DNA from: a virus
Reading direction: 5' to 3' (one strand)
Length of the DNA stretch: 64,000 nt
Virus record (IMG/VR): IMGVR_UViG_3300028416_000014
Coordinates: 1-64,000 of that record
In this document: positions 16,022-25,683 of the stretch, in pieces
Numbering within the stretch: the first letter of the stretch is position 1
Layout: each line of letters begins with the position of its first letter
The notes under the pieces: model-generated
What the model saw: the letters and a program-made list of their open reading frames with translations, nothing else
Database searches by the model: none
What the model was told of the DNA's origin: nothing
Program-made: the position numbers and the translations under genes

Positions 16022-18505
16022 TTAATAATACATTAAACCTAATATCTGATTCAATGGTGCAAATGTGCCTGTTAATTTGTAGGTATTACCTTTATATACA
16101 AATACAATACCCTCACTTGGAACTAATTTTTGCTTACCACCTGCGGCTAGTAATCGTTCTAATTCTAATTTTAATTTTTCTATTTTACGTACATCACCAC
16201 TCTTTTTGATATCTTTTACAGTCTGGTCTAATCGTTTTTTCATAGCTCGTAGTGCAGTATCACTATTTACAGTTAAAACCGAACTCATTATCGATAATAC
16301 ATCAGCACCAACCCCTAAGAATATATCTTCAAACTTTCTTAAATTAGATTTTGATAATTTCTTTTGGTCTTTCTTATCAGTTTTTTTAGCCCAAACTAAT
16401 ACATTCGTATCTGTTATGTTTCGTTTATCCAATCTAAAAGATTTATCCATAAACGCCCACCTCTTAACTAATCCCATTTTAGTTTTATTATCTAATGTAG
16501 ATGGTGAATTTTCATCAACCCACACTTCCCACCAAGCTTGATGATAATCAGCAACACCATCACTATCAGTTAACCCATACTCTTTTTGTAATTTATCAAT
16601 CATTGATAGATATTTAGATTGTTTAGTTGATAGCTGGTCTGATTTAGGTAATTGTGTTACGGGCGGCCCTTGTATTGTGTAATTTTTCTGAATGTTTTTA
16701 TTTATTTGCTTAATCATACCGGCTAGCATTCTAGCAGCACTTTGATTTTCACCAATTGCCTTACCATCCACATCATACTGCATTGTACCATGAAATATAA
16801 GTAGCGGTTGTCCGTATGGTATTACATTTACGGATGTTGGATAAATTACCTCTAAATTCATAAACGATGAGCCTTGCTGAAACACTTTATCTCTTTGTGA
16901 TTTACTTAATGATTTGATAGCATTACTCAAATCAACCATAGCAAAATTATATGCATCTGTTAACCCACCCCTACCTTGAAACTTTGAAGCTATACCACTT
17001 ATATCCAACGCACCCTCACCACTATTTTTTAGATGTGATTTATTCCTAGCAGCAATCAAACCCATATCATCACGCCAACTTATAGCTAATGCTTGACCAT
17101 CAGTTTTTTCTCTTGTTAGTTCTAAGTTACCGGTTAGAGCACCCCTAACTATATTTTTCAAATCACTAAAGGTTAAATTCATTTCAATATCAAATGGATG
17201 ATTCATATGCCCATATGCTCCACCTTCTGTAAGTAATGATTCGTTTACGGGTGTTCCACCCAAAAATTCAACAAGTTTATATCCGACTTGAGTAGCAACA
17301 TTATTAATATGATTTTTCCAAGTTTGATAATCAGGTGAATCTTTTATTGATTTATATGATTTAGCATTAACACCACTTACACCAGATGGAAAAAATGATA
17401 CAGGATAAGCATCATCTATTGAACGATTATCATCGGCATATATATCATCACCATTTGGATTTAATATGTAATCTATAACTTGAAATCCAAGTCGAAATGC
17501 AATTTTATCATTAATAGCCTTATATGATTTTGAATCTCCAAAGAAAACTCCAGGACCATCATCTACCAATGATTTACCTAAAGCTCCATTTGTTGATGCT
17601 TCTTTAATCGTTACAAAATTTTCCGATTCTGGTATTTCATCATATACTTTATATACTGATTTTATTATAGCATGTAATCCTTCAGTTTCATCATCTATTT
17701 CAGATGGATACATATTATCTGCTGTTGGAAAGTGTAATTGTGTATATTTTAGTTTTTCAAACCACGGCTCACCTCTACCTTTAGCACTATTTTTACCGAT
17801 AACCCTAACATCATTAGGTGGTAAATATCCTTCTTCAGGCTCACCGGGTTCTACATTCGATTCTGATATTAGTTTGTTTATATCAAACGTACTTAGAAAC
17901 GATTCTAAAGTAGATTCAAGTTTATACAATTTACCACTTATTAGGTTGAAAATTTTAGGATTAAACTTACCGTAAATACGTTTGAATTCAGATTTACGTT
18001 TGGATTCACTACCACTTGATAATGATTTTCTAACTTCAGTACCACTAATTGTGCTTAGAGCTGGTGCTACATAAACATACCCCTTTTGTTTATATCCCAT
18101 TTGGATTTTATCAGGATGGTATGGGTCGAAGTACTTCCCTTTTAATCTATACCTATCCTTTTCACCAACCACCGGTATAAACGCTGTGGTATTCGAATCG
18201 AAATTACCAATGATTTCTTTAGGTGCATATGGATTTCTAATCTGAACTATTTTGGATGATGGAATACCAAACATTTTCATCATTATTTGTTTTTTTTCAA
18301 CAAACTTAAATGGTGATTTTAAAGTATCTGTTTTGTTTGATGTTCCAATGTAAACATTATCTTTACCAAACTTATCTACTAAGTGTTTGTAAGTAGCGTA
18401 ATGTCCTGAATGAAATGGTTGAAATCTACCACTATACACTATAACTTTATTTTCTATATTTTCGGTTAATATGTTCTTAACCCATTCTTTAATTAATTTT
18501 CCCAT
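16022..18505 (-). CDS. Nucleotidyltransferase-ligase fusion
   Basis: I start it at the ATG at 18505 (MGKLIKEWVKNILTENIENK), giving 827 residues; the longer frame overlaps the fibre gene. Residues 21-200 are a cytidylyltransferase-like domain: VIVYSGRFQPFHSGHYATY carries the nucleotide-binding H-x-G-H. After a linker with P-V-N-E-S comes a second enzyme with features of covalent nucleotidyltransferases (DNA/RNA ligases): EKTDGQALAISWR (K-x-D-G, adenylated lysine), SFMNLEVIYP, EGIVFVYKG and YKLTGTFAPL. The N-terminal helix ends in I-L-T-E, like the capsid-targeting peptides nearby. It may act on RNA ends or nucleotide cofactors. Domain calls are by motif; the substrate is unknown. Confidence 0.72.
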   Translation of the reverse strand: MGKLIKEWVKNILTENIENKVIVYSGRFQPFHSGHYATYKHLVDKFGKDNVYIGTSNKTDTLKSPFKFVEKKQIMMKMFGIPSSKIVQIRNPYAPKEIIGNFDSNTTAFIPVVGEKDRYRLKGKYFDPYHPDKIQMGYKQKGYVYVAPALSTISGTEVRKSLSSGSESKRKSEFKRIYGKFNPKIFNLISGKLYKLESTLESFLSTFDINKLISESNVEPGEPEEGYLPPNDVRVIGKNSAKGRGEPWFEKLKYTQLHFPTADNMYPSEIDDETEGLHAIIKSVYKVYDEIPESENFVTIKEASTNGALGKSLVDDGPGVFFGDSKSYKAINDKIAFRLGFQVIDYILNPNGDDIYADDNRSIDDAYPVSFFPSGVSGVNAKSYKSIKDSPDYQTWKNHINNVATQVGYKLVEFLGGTPVNESLLTEGGAYGHMNHPFDIEMNLTFSDLKNIVRGALTGNLELTREKTDGQALAISWRDDMGLIAARNKSHLKNSGEGALDISGIASKFQGRGGLTDAYNFAMVDLSNAIKSLSKSQRDKVFQQGSSFMNLEVIYPTSVNVIPYGQPLLIFHGTMQYDVDGKAIGENQSAARMLAGMIKQINKNIQKNYTIQGPPVTQLPKSDQLSTKQSKYLSMIDKLQKEYGLTDSDGVADYHQAWWEVWVDENSPSTLDNKTKMGLVKRWAFMDKSFRLDKRNITDTNVLVWAKKTDKKDQKKLSKSNLRKFEDIFLGVGADVLSIMSSVLTVNSDTALRAMKKRLDQTVKDIKKSGDVRKIEKLKLELERLLAAGGKQKLVPSEGIVFVYKGNTYKLTGTFAPLNQILGLMYY

Positions 18506-18508
18506 AAT

Positions 18509-18517
18509 AATAAATAC
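18509..18517 (-). promoter_or_regulatory. AGTATTTAT element, candidate late promoter
   Basis: Minus-strand AGTATTTAT a few bases before the ATG at 18505. If it is a promoter, the leader would be extremely short, so this copy is doubtful. Confidence 0.25.
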
Positions 18518-18536
18518 TATTTTAAAAAGTTTACGT

Positions 18537-20867
18537 TTAACTTGGTGCAGTTGGTAGCTCTGGTGAGTCAGAAACAGCCCCACTCGATGCATTAGCTGAA
18601 AACTGTCGTGTTGCGAATATATTTATGTTTTTAATTCTAGTATTAGCACCTGATGTTCCTGTACTTAAACTGAATATAATTTTAGAGTATTTGTTTAAGC
18701 TGCCAGTTGGTATTTCTTGTATAGCGCCAGCAACAAATCCAGAAGATATTGAATAACTTGATGTTAATGTAGATATAGCAGTACCGGTTGAACTTAACGG
18801 GTATGTTTGTATATTTGAAGTTGATTCGAACGAATCGTAGTAATCGATAGTTGTACTACTACCAGTTAAGGCGTTTGCTATTGATATTATAACATTATGT
18901 GAGCTTAATACCACACCATTAGCCGTACCTTTTGCTTGAAATGATATACCCATATGGGTTTCACCTTCTAAAAATCGGACCGGATATTCAACTACAACTG
19001 TGCTTGGGTTTACATCTGATATATATTCAGTATTATCTTGAACTAACACACGGCCTAAGTTTCTAAAATCAGCTACACCTGCTTGGGTGTTTATAAGTTC
19101 ATATAAAGTACCACCATAATTTTGTCTAATTAGTAAGTTAGACCCACTAATACTACCACTTGCATTTAGAACTAAAGCGTTTATACTGCTTGATATTTCA
19201 AACTTAGATTCTATTGATTGTGATGTTATTGTGAATCCACCAATATCACCTGCTGTAGCCGTTACAGTACCATTTAAGGTTACATCACCATTTGGCTGTA
19301 GGTGAAAGTTAGATGAGCTTATTTCTATGTTTCCATCTGAACCACTTATGAATTGTGAACCCGTATTACCTACAAAGAACTTATCGGTTTTTATATCTAA
19401 TACACCACCACCAGCGGTTGTGAATATCATATGCCTATCATCATTATCACCTACCAATTGTAAACCCACCCCACTTAGCGAATCAGAACCTAAAGTAATA
19501 CTTCCCGAATACATTATAAACCCACCAGCGCTTAACCCTAAAGATGCACTTGTTTGGCCGAGATAACCAACTGATTGAATTAACCCGCTTGAACGGCCAG
19601 ACATTTCCATACCCTTTCCAATTTCATTGGATAGATACATTGAACCAGTTACAAGATTATCATTTCCAGCAAAATAATAATTACCACCTTGAAAAACATA
19701 TGGTTCTGATGTAGTTAGAGTTTTGGATATTTCACCACCATAATTTAGGTATTGGAATCTTAGCTTCTTAGCATCTTTTAAGTGTTCTGATGGTATTGGT
19801 ACTTTGATAGTGAATGATGTGCTAAATGGAACTTGCACTTCGTGTAATAGCTCATAGTCACCCGGCAACCCATCTGATTTTATTAATACCTTTACCTTCT
19901 CCACCAACCCAACTATTGGGTCTACATTACTAAGTGTAATATTAGCGTATGACCTCTTATTTTCTGTTGCTTGATTTGAGCTAGTTGAAAAGTAATCAAC
20001 CGATGTTCTAACTTCATCTACAAAATTAAATGTATGGGTTAAATCAGTTTTATCTTGAAACTCGGTAGTGTATGGTTTATCTAATATAACAGTATTACTA
20101 TCAATTACAGAAACAATTATTGGATTATAGTTAAGTGATATTGGGTTTGGTATATTAGTAGCCGGTGTTGCTTTGTTAAATACAGTTGGTGTATCAAAAT
20201 CAAGTGTAGACCCGACCATCTCACCATTAAAAGTGTTGCCAGTAGTACTTGTTTTTTGAGCGATTGGTGTACTTCCTTTATAAATATATCTGACTTTTAT
20301 TGTACCAGAACTTACTTTAGTTAATTCAGTACCGCTAAATGGTAAGTTCTGGTACGATTCTATACTTTCAGATATGGATACTGATGGTAATGATGTTGGG
20401 TTAAATAAAACGGGCGATAGGTTATTCCTATCCCTATCCACTAAAACAACAACAGACCATCTTACGTTTGGGTTACCTTTGAATCTATCTGGTATAGGAT
20501 TACCATTTAAATCCACTTTAGATTCACCAACAATTGTTATCGTAGCGTTACCATTTGGTGTATTATCATCATCTTTATCATGGTATATCCAAATTGATAT
20601 AACCCGACTCTTATCATCTTCTATGTAATCTGGTATTTCAAAATATATAGGATTTCCATTAGAGTCTCTAACATCAATCAATACTTTAGAACCATCAACA
20701 AGGTTTGTTGGATGTGCTTTTATCCTTAAAAGATTCTTCCCTTTCTGTAGTATTTGTGGAACATCGGATACTCTAAAAAAGTTTGGTGATAGCGGTGTAC
20801 TATCATCAATATAAACTTCTATATTTTGTAAATCTTCCCTCTGTTCGTTTTTAAATGTTAATGACAT
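18537..20867 (-). CDS. Tail fibre or host-contact protein
   Basis: 776 residues. The N-terminal 170 residues form an ordered beta-rich attachment region (QREDLQNIEVYIDDSTPLSP, VRWSVVVLVDRDRNN). The middle is rich in Gly, Ser and Thr with fibre-like repeats (GSMYLSNEIGKGMEMSGRSS, SGSITLGSDSLSGVGLQL, ATAGDIGGFTI). The last 200 residues read like a receptor-facing beta domain. The GDIGGFTI motif is common in phage fibre and specificity proteins. AAGGAG precedes the ATG. It opens the tail block, after the recombination genes. Its host receptor cannot be inferred. Confidence 0.7.
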   Translation of the reverse strand: MSLTFKNEQREDLQNIEVYIDDSTPLSPNFFRVSDVPQILQKGKNLLRIKAHPTNLVDGSKVLIDVRDSNGNPIYFEIPDYIEDDKSRVISIWIYHDKDDDNTPNGNATITIVGESKVDLNGNPIPDRFKGNPNVRWSVVVLVDRDRNNLSPVLFNPTSLPSVSISESIESYQNLPFSGTELTKVSSGTIKVRYIYKGSTPIAQKTSTTGNTFNGEMVGSTLDFDTPTVFNKATPATNIPNPISLNYNPIIVSVIDSNTVILDKPYTTEFQDKTDLTHTFNFVDEVRTSVDYFSTSSNQATENKRSYANITLSNVDPIVGLVEKVKVLIKSDGLPGDYELLHEVQVPFSTSFTIKVPIPSEHLKDAKKLRFQYLNYGGEISKTLTTSEPYVFQGGNYYFAGNDNLVTGSMYLSNEIGKGMEMSGRSSGLIQSVGYLGQTSASLGLSAGGFIMYSGSITLGSDSLSGVGLQLVGDNDDRHMIFTTAGGGVLDIKTDKFFVGNTGSQFISGSDGNIEISSSNFHLQPNGDVTLNGTVTATAGDIGGFTITSQSIESKFEISSSINALVLNASGSISGSNLLIRQNYGGTLYELINTQAGVADFRNLGRVLVQDNTEYISDVNPSTVVVEYPVRFLEGETHMGISFQAKGTANGVVLSSHNVIISIANALTGSSTTIDYYDSFESTSNIQTYPLSSTGTAISTLTSSYSISSGFVAGAIQEIPTGSLNKYSKIIFSLSTGTSGANTRIKNINIFATRQFSANASSGAVSDSPELPTAPS

Positions 20868-20880
20868 TTATTCTCCTTAA

Positions 20881-23800
20881 TTATAAATATCGTATGGTGG
20901 AAAAACCATCTATTTTGTTAATATCTATTATCTTATCAACCATATCACGTGTTTTATCAATGTGAGATATTGTAACTATAAAATCAAACTGCGTTTTTAG
21001 GTAATCAAACAATAAATATAATGAATTGAAGTTACCACTATCCAATGAACCAAACCCCTCATCAATAGCTATAAAATTAGGTCGTGGTAAGTTTGATACA
21101 TTCGTTAGTGCTGTTCTAATTGCTACCGATGATATGAACCGTTCCATACCACTTGATAATTCCAATGGCCAATATTTATCATCAGAATATGCTATATATG
21201 AATTTATATTTTTACCATCGGTGTTTAGTAGTATCTGAAAATCTACTAATGGATTTAATATGTTGTTGATTTCAATTTCTAACTTTGGTAATATGTTGGA
21301 TATTAATTGATATGGTATACCATCTCGCTTTACACATGATAGGTATGATTCATAACCCTCATACTTGTTTTCCATAGTTTCAAGCGTATCAATTGATGCA
21401 CTTATATTTTCGATTGTATTAGTGGATATACTCACATTACCACTAATATCAACTATGGATTCATTTATTTCACCTATAGCTTCATCCATATCACTTAATG
21501 ATATCCTATGTTCATTTATCTTTTCGTTTAATTTTGAATTATATTGAATTAAAACTTTTTTTTCTATCCAATTCTGAATGGATTGATTTGTAGATTCTAG
21601 TGAAATATTTAGATTTTGTAATTCCAATTTACAAGAATTAGATATTAGTTTCAACCTATCAATTTCATTTTCAAGCTCTAATATCGATACGTTCAACTCC
21701 TTTACTTCTGTTAGTGTGTCAGTTACATCGTGCTTTTTAACCCCAATAGATGCACTATCGAATTCACCACCAAGTGTAAGTAATTTCATAGATATAAGCC
21801 TAATTTCATTTTCTAAATTTTTAGCTTGCTTTGCAAATGGTGTATTTTTATTAGCTACACAATGGGTGCACCCATCATCGAAAGATAAAGAACCAATACC
21901 ATCTAAGTGTTTTTGTTTATGTGACATATCATTTTCCAATTCAGATACTTGCAATTGAATTTTATCTAATAATTTGGAGTAATGTTGATATTTGGTGTAG
22001 CTTTCTTTTAGTGATTCAATGTTAAATTTAGAATATTCCATATTCAAGCAGTTTAAAGTAGTACCTTTTTTTGAAAGTATATCAATGTACTCCCCATACT
22101 CAATCTGCTTTTTTTGTATTTCATTTTCAAGATTATCTCTATCTGTAGTTAATTCTTCTATATCGATATTAGTTATATCAATTGACTTTATTTGAGATAA
22201 CAATGTCTCTATTTTATTAGATAAGTCGTTTCTATTTAGTTTTAATTTATTTAATTTTAATTTAGTGTCTGATAATATAGCATTCTGCTTTTTAAATTCA
22301 ATTTTTGATTGTGATAGTTTTTCCGGTAAGTTTCTATTTTTATAATCCTTAACCAAAGCACTTAGTTCTTTTATATCATCGCTAGCTATTTGATACAACT
22401 TTTCAAATACGTTAATATTTAAAAACTGAGCTAATAGTTCCTTTCTTTCTTTTTGTGATTTATTAATGAACCCACCGCTATTGTTTTGGTTTGACATGGC
22501 TGTTAATACAAATTCATCATAAGAACCAACGTACTGTCTTATTATTGAATTAGTTTCCCTACGTTCTTCACCATTTAATGAATGTGTTTCACCATCTATA
22601 ATACAGTAAAACTCGACATTAACTTTTACAGTACCCCGTTTGGGTGATTTTTTACCAATTCGTTCAATGTAATAATCTATACCATTTATTTCAAAAACAT
22701 ACTTACAACTGAATTGTGATTTTTGGTTATTTAATACATCAATAGCCTTTGATGTTCTTGAACATTTATCAAATATACAAAATGATAAAGCATCCCATAA
22801 TGATGATTTTCCACTTGCATTTGGCGCAAATATACCATAAGTACCATTTAAATTTTGAAAATCAATGATATTATTTTCACCATATGAAAACATATTTGAA
22901 AATTCAAATCGTTTAGGTTTCCAAATTATATTTTTAAGCTTGTTATTATTAGTGATTCTGTTGTTAATATCAGTATTTATTGATGTTACTACATCAATCT
23001 GCGTATCACTTAGGATAAGTTTATCGTTCAAAAATTCTTTAATAAGTTTATTTTGAAATCCAACATCATCCAAGTTATGAATTGATAAGCTTGATTTTTT
23101 ATTGGTGCTTTCATTTACATTAAGTACTTTTTGTATGGATAATTCCTGTACCTTGCAATTTGTCTTTATATTGGTAACTATTTTATCCAACTGTGATTGT
23201 GTTGTGTTGTTAGCTCTGATTCGTATTCTCGGCTTAGTTGGTATCTCAGGATTACCAATTAATTTGCCATTTTGTACATCTAAAGTAACATATCCATAAT
23301 CATTATGTATTGGTACGAATTCAGATTTTTTAGTATCAACATCCCATACCAAAATACCATGTTCGTTATATTTAGCTTCTGAGTGGTTCTGCATAATAGT
23401 TGAACCACAATATTTAACAGTCCCACTATCATTTAAAGATTGATTTGGAACGTGTATATCACCTAATAGTACTAAATCGTAACCATTAAATGAGTCAATA
23501 TTTACATTCTTATTTTCTATCTGAAATCCATGTTCTGTTTTTACGTTATTAACAGGCCCATGATATAATGCTATTTTATAATCACCACTAACATCGTTTG
23601 ATTTTATTATATTTTTCGAATCACCAAATACAGATGTATGTGAAAATGAAATACCACCCATTTGCCAAACACCACTATCTTTTAAGTAATGTAAGTTTTT
23701 ATGGTTTATAGCATTTACAATCGGTGTAAGCGCATCCATTCTAGATGGGTTATTCAGATTAGCATCGTGGTTTCCCGGTATCAATATGGTTGGTAATAAA

Positions 23801-24051
23801 TCAGATAGTCTTTTTAGAAATGTTTGAGTCATTTCTATAACTTCAGGTGTCATATCGGTTTTAGCATGGACTATATCACCGGCTAATACAATAACAGATT
23901 CTTTGGTTTTTGTATCTGAAATATATTTATATAGTCTATTAAAAACTTCTCTATATTCTTTGTGTCGTTTAAGGTTTCTTATATGTACATCAGCAATATG
24001 GTAAATTTTACCTATATTACCCTTATAATCAATCTTTATTGGTTCTAGCAT
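20881..24051 (-). CDS. Fused Mre11-Rad50 (T4 gp47-gp46) recombination nuclease
   Basis: 1056 residues joining two proteins that are separate in T4 (gp47, 339 residues; gp46, 560). Residues 1-365 are a calcineurin-like nuclease with D-V-H at 21-23, G-D at 58-59, G-N-H-D at 93-96, Y-H-G at 163-165 and G-D-I-H at 197-200. From residue 380 comes the SbcC/Rad50 ATPase: Walker A APNASGKSS at 409-417, long coiled coils, a zinc-hook C-T-H-C at 728-731, the signature ELSSGMERF and Walker B NFIAIDEGFGSLD near the C-terminus. It resects DNA ends for recombination and recombination-dependent replication. All key residues of both halves are present. It overlaps the primase gene by 7 bases. Confidence 0.93.
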   Translation of the reverse strand: MLEPIKIDYKGNIGKIYHIADVHIRNLKRHKEYREVFNRLYKYISDTKTKESVIVLAGDIVHAKTDMTPEVIEMTQTFLKRLSDLLPTILIPGNHDANLNNPSRMDALTPIVNAINHKNLHYLKDSGVWQMGGISFSHTSVFGDSKNIIKSNDVSGDYKIALYHGPVNNVKTEHGFQIENKNVNIDSFNGYDLVLLGDIHVPNQSLNDSGTVKYCGSTIMQNHSEAKYNEHGILVWDVDTKKSEFVPIHNDYGYVTLDVQNGKLIGNPEIPTKPRIRIRANNTTQSQLDKIVTNIKTNCKVQELSIQKVLNVNESTNKKSSLSIHNLDDVGFQNKLIKEFLNDKLILSDTQIDVVTSINTDINNRITNNNKLKNIIWKPKRFEFSNMFSYGENNIIDFQNLNGTYGIFAPNASGKSSLWDALSFCIFDKCSRTSKAIDVLNNQKSQFSCKYVFEINGIDYYIERIGKKSPKRGTVKVNVEFYCIIDGETHSLNGEERRETNSIIRQYVGSYDEFVLTAMSNQNNSGGFINKSQKERKELLAQFLNINVFEKLYQIASDDIKELSALVKDYKNRNLPEKLSQSKIEFKKQNAILSDTKLKLNKLKLNRNDLSNKIETLLSQIKSIDITNIDIEELTTDRDNLENEIQKKQIEYGEYIDILSKKGTTLNCLNMEYSKFNIESLKESYTKYQHYSKLLDKIQLQVSELENDMSHKQKHLDGIGSLSFDDGCTHCVANKNTPFAKQAKNLENEIRLISMKLLTLGGEFDSASIGVKKHDVTDTLTEVKELNVSILELENEIDRLKLISNSCKLELQNLNISLESTNQSIQNWIEKKVLIQYNSKLNEKINEHRISLSDMDEAIGEINESIVDISGNVSISTNTIENISASIDTLETMENKYEGYESYLSCVKRDGIPYQLISNILPKLEIEINNILNPLVDFQILLNTDGKNINSYIAYSDDKYWPLELSSGMERFISSVAIRTALTNVSNLPRPNFIAIDEGFGSLDSGNFNSLYLLFDYLKTQFDFIVTISHIDKTRDMVDKIIDINKIDGFSTIRYL
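20882..20890 (-). promoter_or_regulatory. ATATTTATA element, candidate late promoter
   Basis: Minus-strand ATATTTATA spans the last codons of the Mre11-Rad50 gene, directly before the Shine-Dalgarno of the fibre gene starting at 20867. Confidence 0.35.
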
Positions 24052-24980
24052 ACATTCATTAGTTTGTATTCCATTAACTTCTTAAAAGTTAATTTTTTAG
24101 TATTTTTCATTAATTCGTAAAAACTATTAAATCCCATTTCAGATGGGTCTGAATTTCCAAGTTCTATAAGATGTACATCTATACCAGTGTTCATCAATTC
24201 TTCTGCAAATCTTACTGAATTTTTTAGTGCATCCGAATCTAATGCAAGATATATTTTACTTACACCATTTTTTATGATACTCTTTTTTATATTTGATTGT
24301 GGTGATTTACCAAATAATGGTATTGAATTATTCCTTATTGCTATAGCATCAAATACACCTTCACATATCACAATAGGAAAATCCCAATTAACAAACAATT
24401 CAAACCCAATTACATCTTTTGATACTTGTGGGTTTTTGTGTTTAAAGTTACTTTCATAGAAACTTCTACCTACAAAGTAATTTAATCTACCATTTGAATC
24501 ATATGATGGTACAATTATCTTATTTTTATATTGACCACTATCACAATATCCGATTGAATATTTTATTATTTCACTTGGAGATACACCCCTACCAATCAGA
24601 TAATTTAATGCGTGTTTTCTTATTATAGAGTTTGATGGTTTCCAAAGTGGGATGTATTCAGATGGTAGTTGAACACTTTCAGTAACTTCATCTTTTTTAT
24701 TAGTATGGTATCTATACTTTCGCTTGAGTATAGAATTGTGCTCAGACCATACATTCTTACTAACCTTTAGTTTTTTGAATAGGGATTTTACAGTTTTTCC
24801 CTTTTCATCTGAAATCCAACAATGCCACGGGTTTAATCCATCCGAATTTAATCGTATGTTTATTTCTAATTTAGGTTTGTAATGTTGTTCAAACGGCGAA
24901 TAGAATGCATAGTTATCACCTGAGGTTTTTTTAGATTTACCTAAAACTGATTCCAATAAATTTAATAATCGTTCTTCCAT
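24045..24980 (-). CDS. 61: DNA primase (T4 gp61/DnaG type, TOPRIM)
   Basis: Makes RNA primers for lagging-strand synthesis: 311 residues (T4 gp61 is 342). The TOPRIM core is visible as FPIVICEGVFDAIAIRN (catalytic Glu) and IYLALDSDALKN (D-x-D), preceded by the DnaG-like stretch KNKIIVPSYDSNGRLNYFVG and FVNWDFP. The N-terminal region, where a zinc ribbon is expected, shows only a weak remnant (NPWHCWISDEKGK), so zinc binding is doubtful. It lies beside the recombination nuclease and endonuclease I genes, forming a small DNA-metabolism block inside the tail genes. No helicase gene lies in the window. Confidence 0.85.
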   Translation of the reverse strand: MEERLLNLLESVLGKSKKTSGDNYAFYSPFEQHYKPKLEINIRLNSDGLNPWHCWISDEKGKTVKSLFKKLKVSKNVWSEHNSILKRKYRYHTNKKDEVTESVQLPSEYIPLWKPSNSIIRKHALNYLIGRGVSPSEIIKYSIGYCDSGQYKNKIIVPSYDSNGRLNYFVGRSFYESNFKHKNPQVSKDVIGFELFVNWDFPIVICEGVFDAIAIRNNSIPLFGKSPQSNIKKSIIKNGVSKIYLALDSDALKNSVRFAEELMNTGIDVHLIELGNSDPSEMGFNSFYELMKNTKKLTFKKLMEYKLMNVC

Positions 24981-25009
24981 ATTGTTATAATATACGAAAA
25001 AAGATTGAA

Positions 25010-25441
25010 CTATCCAAAAAAAGTTTGAAATTGTTTTGGTGGTTCATCAATCCATTCTTGTGGTATCTCCTTCTTTGCCCACTTGAATCCGTTTTTGGTG
25101 CACCACTGCGCATATGTAGTTTTAGAACCTTTATATATCTTACCATTTGGCGATTGTAATACGAACCGTAAGTCCATATCAGGATTTTGCTCTTTTATGA
25201 TTAAGTGTTTTTTTCTATCACCAGGTAGAAACCACCCTTTAGATTCTATGTATATACCATTTGGTAATCTAAAATCAGGTTTATACGTATGTTCTGTAGC
25301 AGGTATTACGTACTTTATCTCATTCTGTTCATACTCACCATCAATTCCTTTGGACTTTAGTTGCTCATCTATCTTAGTTTCAAAACCACTTTTATGCCCC
25401 TTTGAACGTTGAATATGTGCCCAATTTGATTTTTTTATCAT
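25010..25441 (-). CDS. Endonuclease I (T7 gp3-like Holliday junction resolvase)
   Basis: Cuts branched DNA before packaging: 143 residues, close to the 149 of T7 endonuclease I. Active-site residues align one for one with a shift of one: Glu21, Asp56 (in YKPDFRLPNG), Glu66 and Lys68 (in IYIESKGW), against Glu20, Asp55, Glu65 and Lys67 in T7. DRKKHLIIKEQNPDMDLRFV and the closing IPQEWIDEPP also follow the T7 protein. T4 uses a different enzyme (gp49), so this is a swap of junction resolvase within a T4-like genome. The neighbouring frame upstream overlaps by 4 bases. Confidence 0.93.
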   Translation of the reverse strand: MIKKSNWAHIQRSKGHKSGFETKIDEQLKSKGIDGEYEQNEIKYVIPATEHTYKPDFRLPNGIYIESKGWFLPGDRKKHLIIKEQNPDMDLRFVLQSPNGKIYKGSKTTYAQWCTKNGFKWAKKEIPQEWIDEPPKQFQTFFG

Positions 25442-25677
25442 ACTTCATATGGATTTATTCGCCAAGAATCTGATTCTATTTCTGAATGAATTTCACCATC
25501 AACATATTCTGTATAATTCGATAGCTCATCATAAATACACTTATCACAACTTTTCAGTTTTATTAAAACTTTACTACCATCTAAAGAATATCTAGCGCTG
25601 GTTGGGTTTGTTACGGCAAATGTAAATATTTTATCTAAATTTTCATCATTAGAATTTACTATGTAATATCTATTCAT
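25438..25677 (-). CDS. Hypothetical protein
   Basis: 79 residues, not recognised. It begins MNRYYIVNSNDENLDKIFTF, contains K-S-C-D-K-C-I-Y (a single C-x2-C pair) and ends acidic. It sits between the large LamG protein and endonuclease I, overlapping the latter by 4 bases, so it is probably co-translated with the DNA-metabolism genes. One C-x2-C pair is too little to claim zinc binding. Confidence 0.55.
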   Translation of the reverse strand: MNRYYIVNSNDENLDKIFTFAVTNPTSARYSLDGSKVLIKLKSCDKCIYDELSNYTEYVDGEIHSEIESDSWRINPYEV

Positions 25678-25683
25678 TTTAAA

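Noticed and set aside
11389-18592. Small terminase subunit among the genes around the large subunit
   Set aside because: None of the small proteins shows the expected helical oligomerisation pattern clearly enough to claim it.
20881-24051. V-N-E-S at residues 312-315 of the Mre11-Rad50 fusion as a head-protease site
   Set aside because: It is a single site in a DNA-metabolism enzyme with no targeting helix. Chance is likely.
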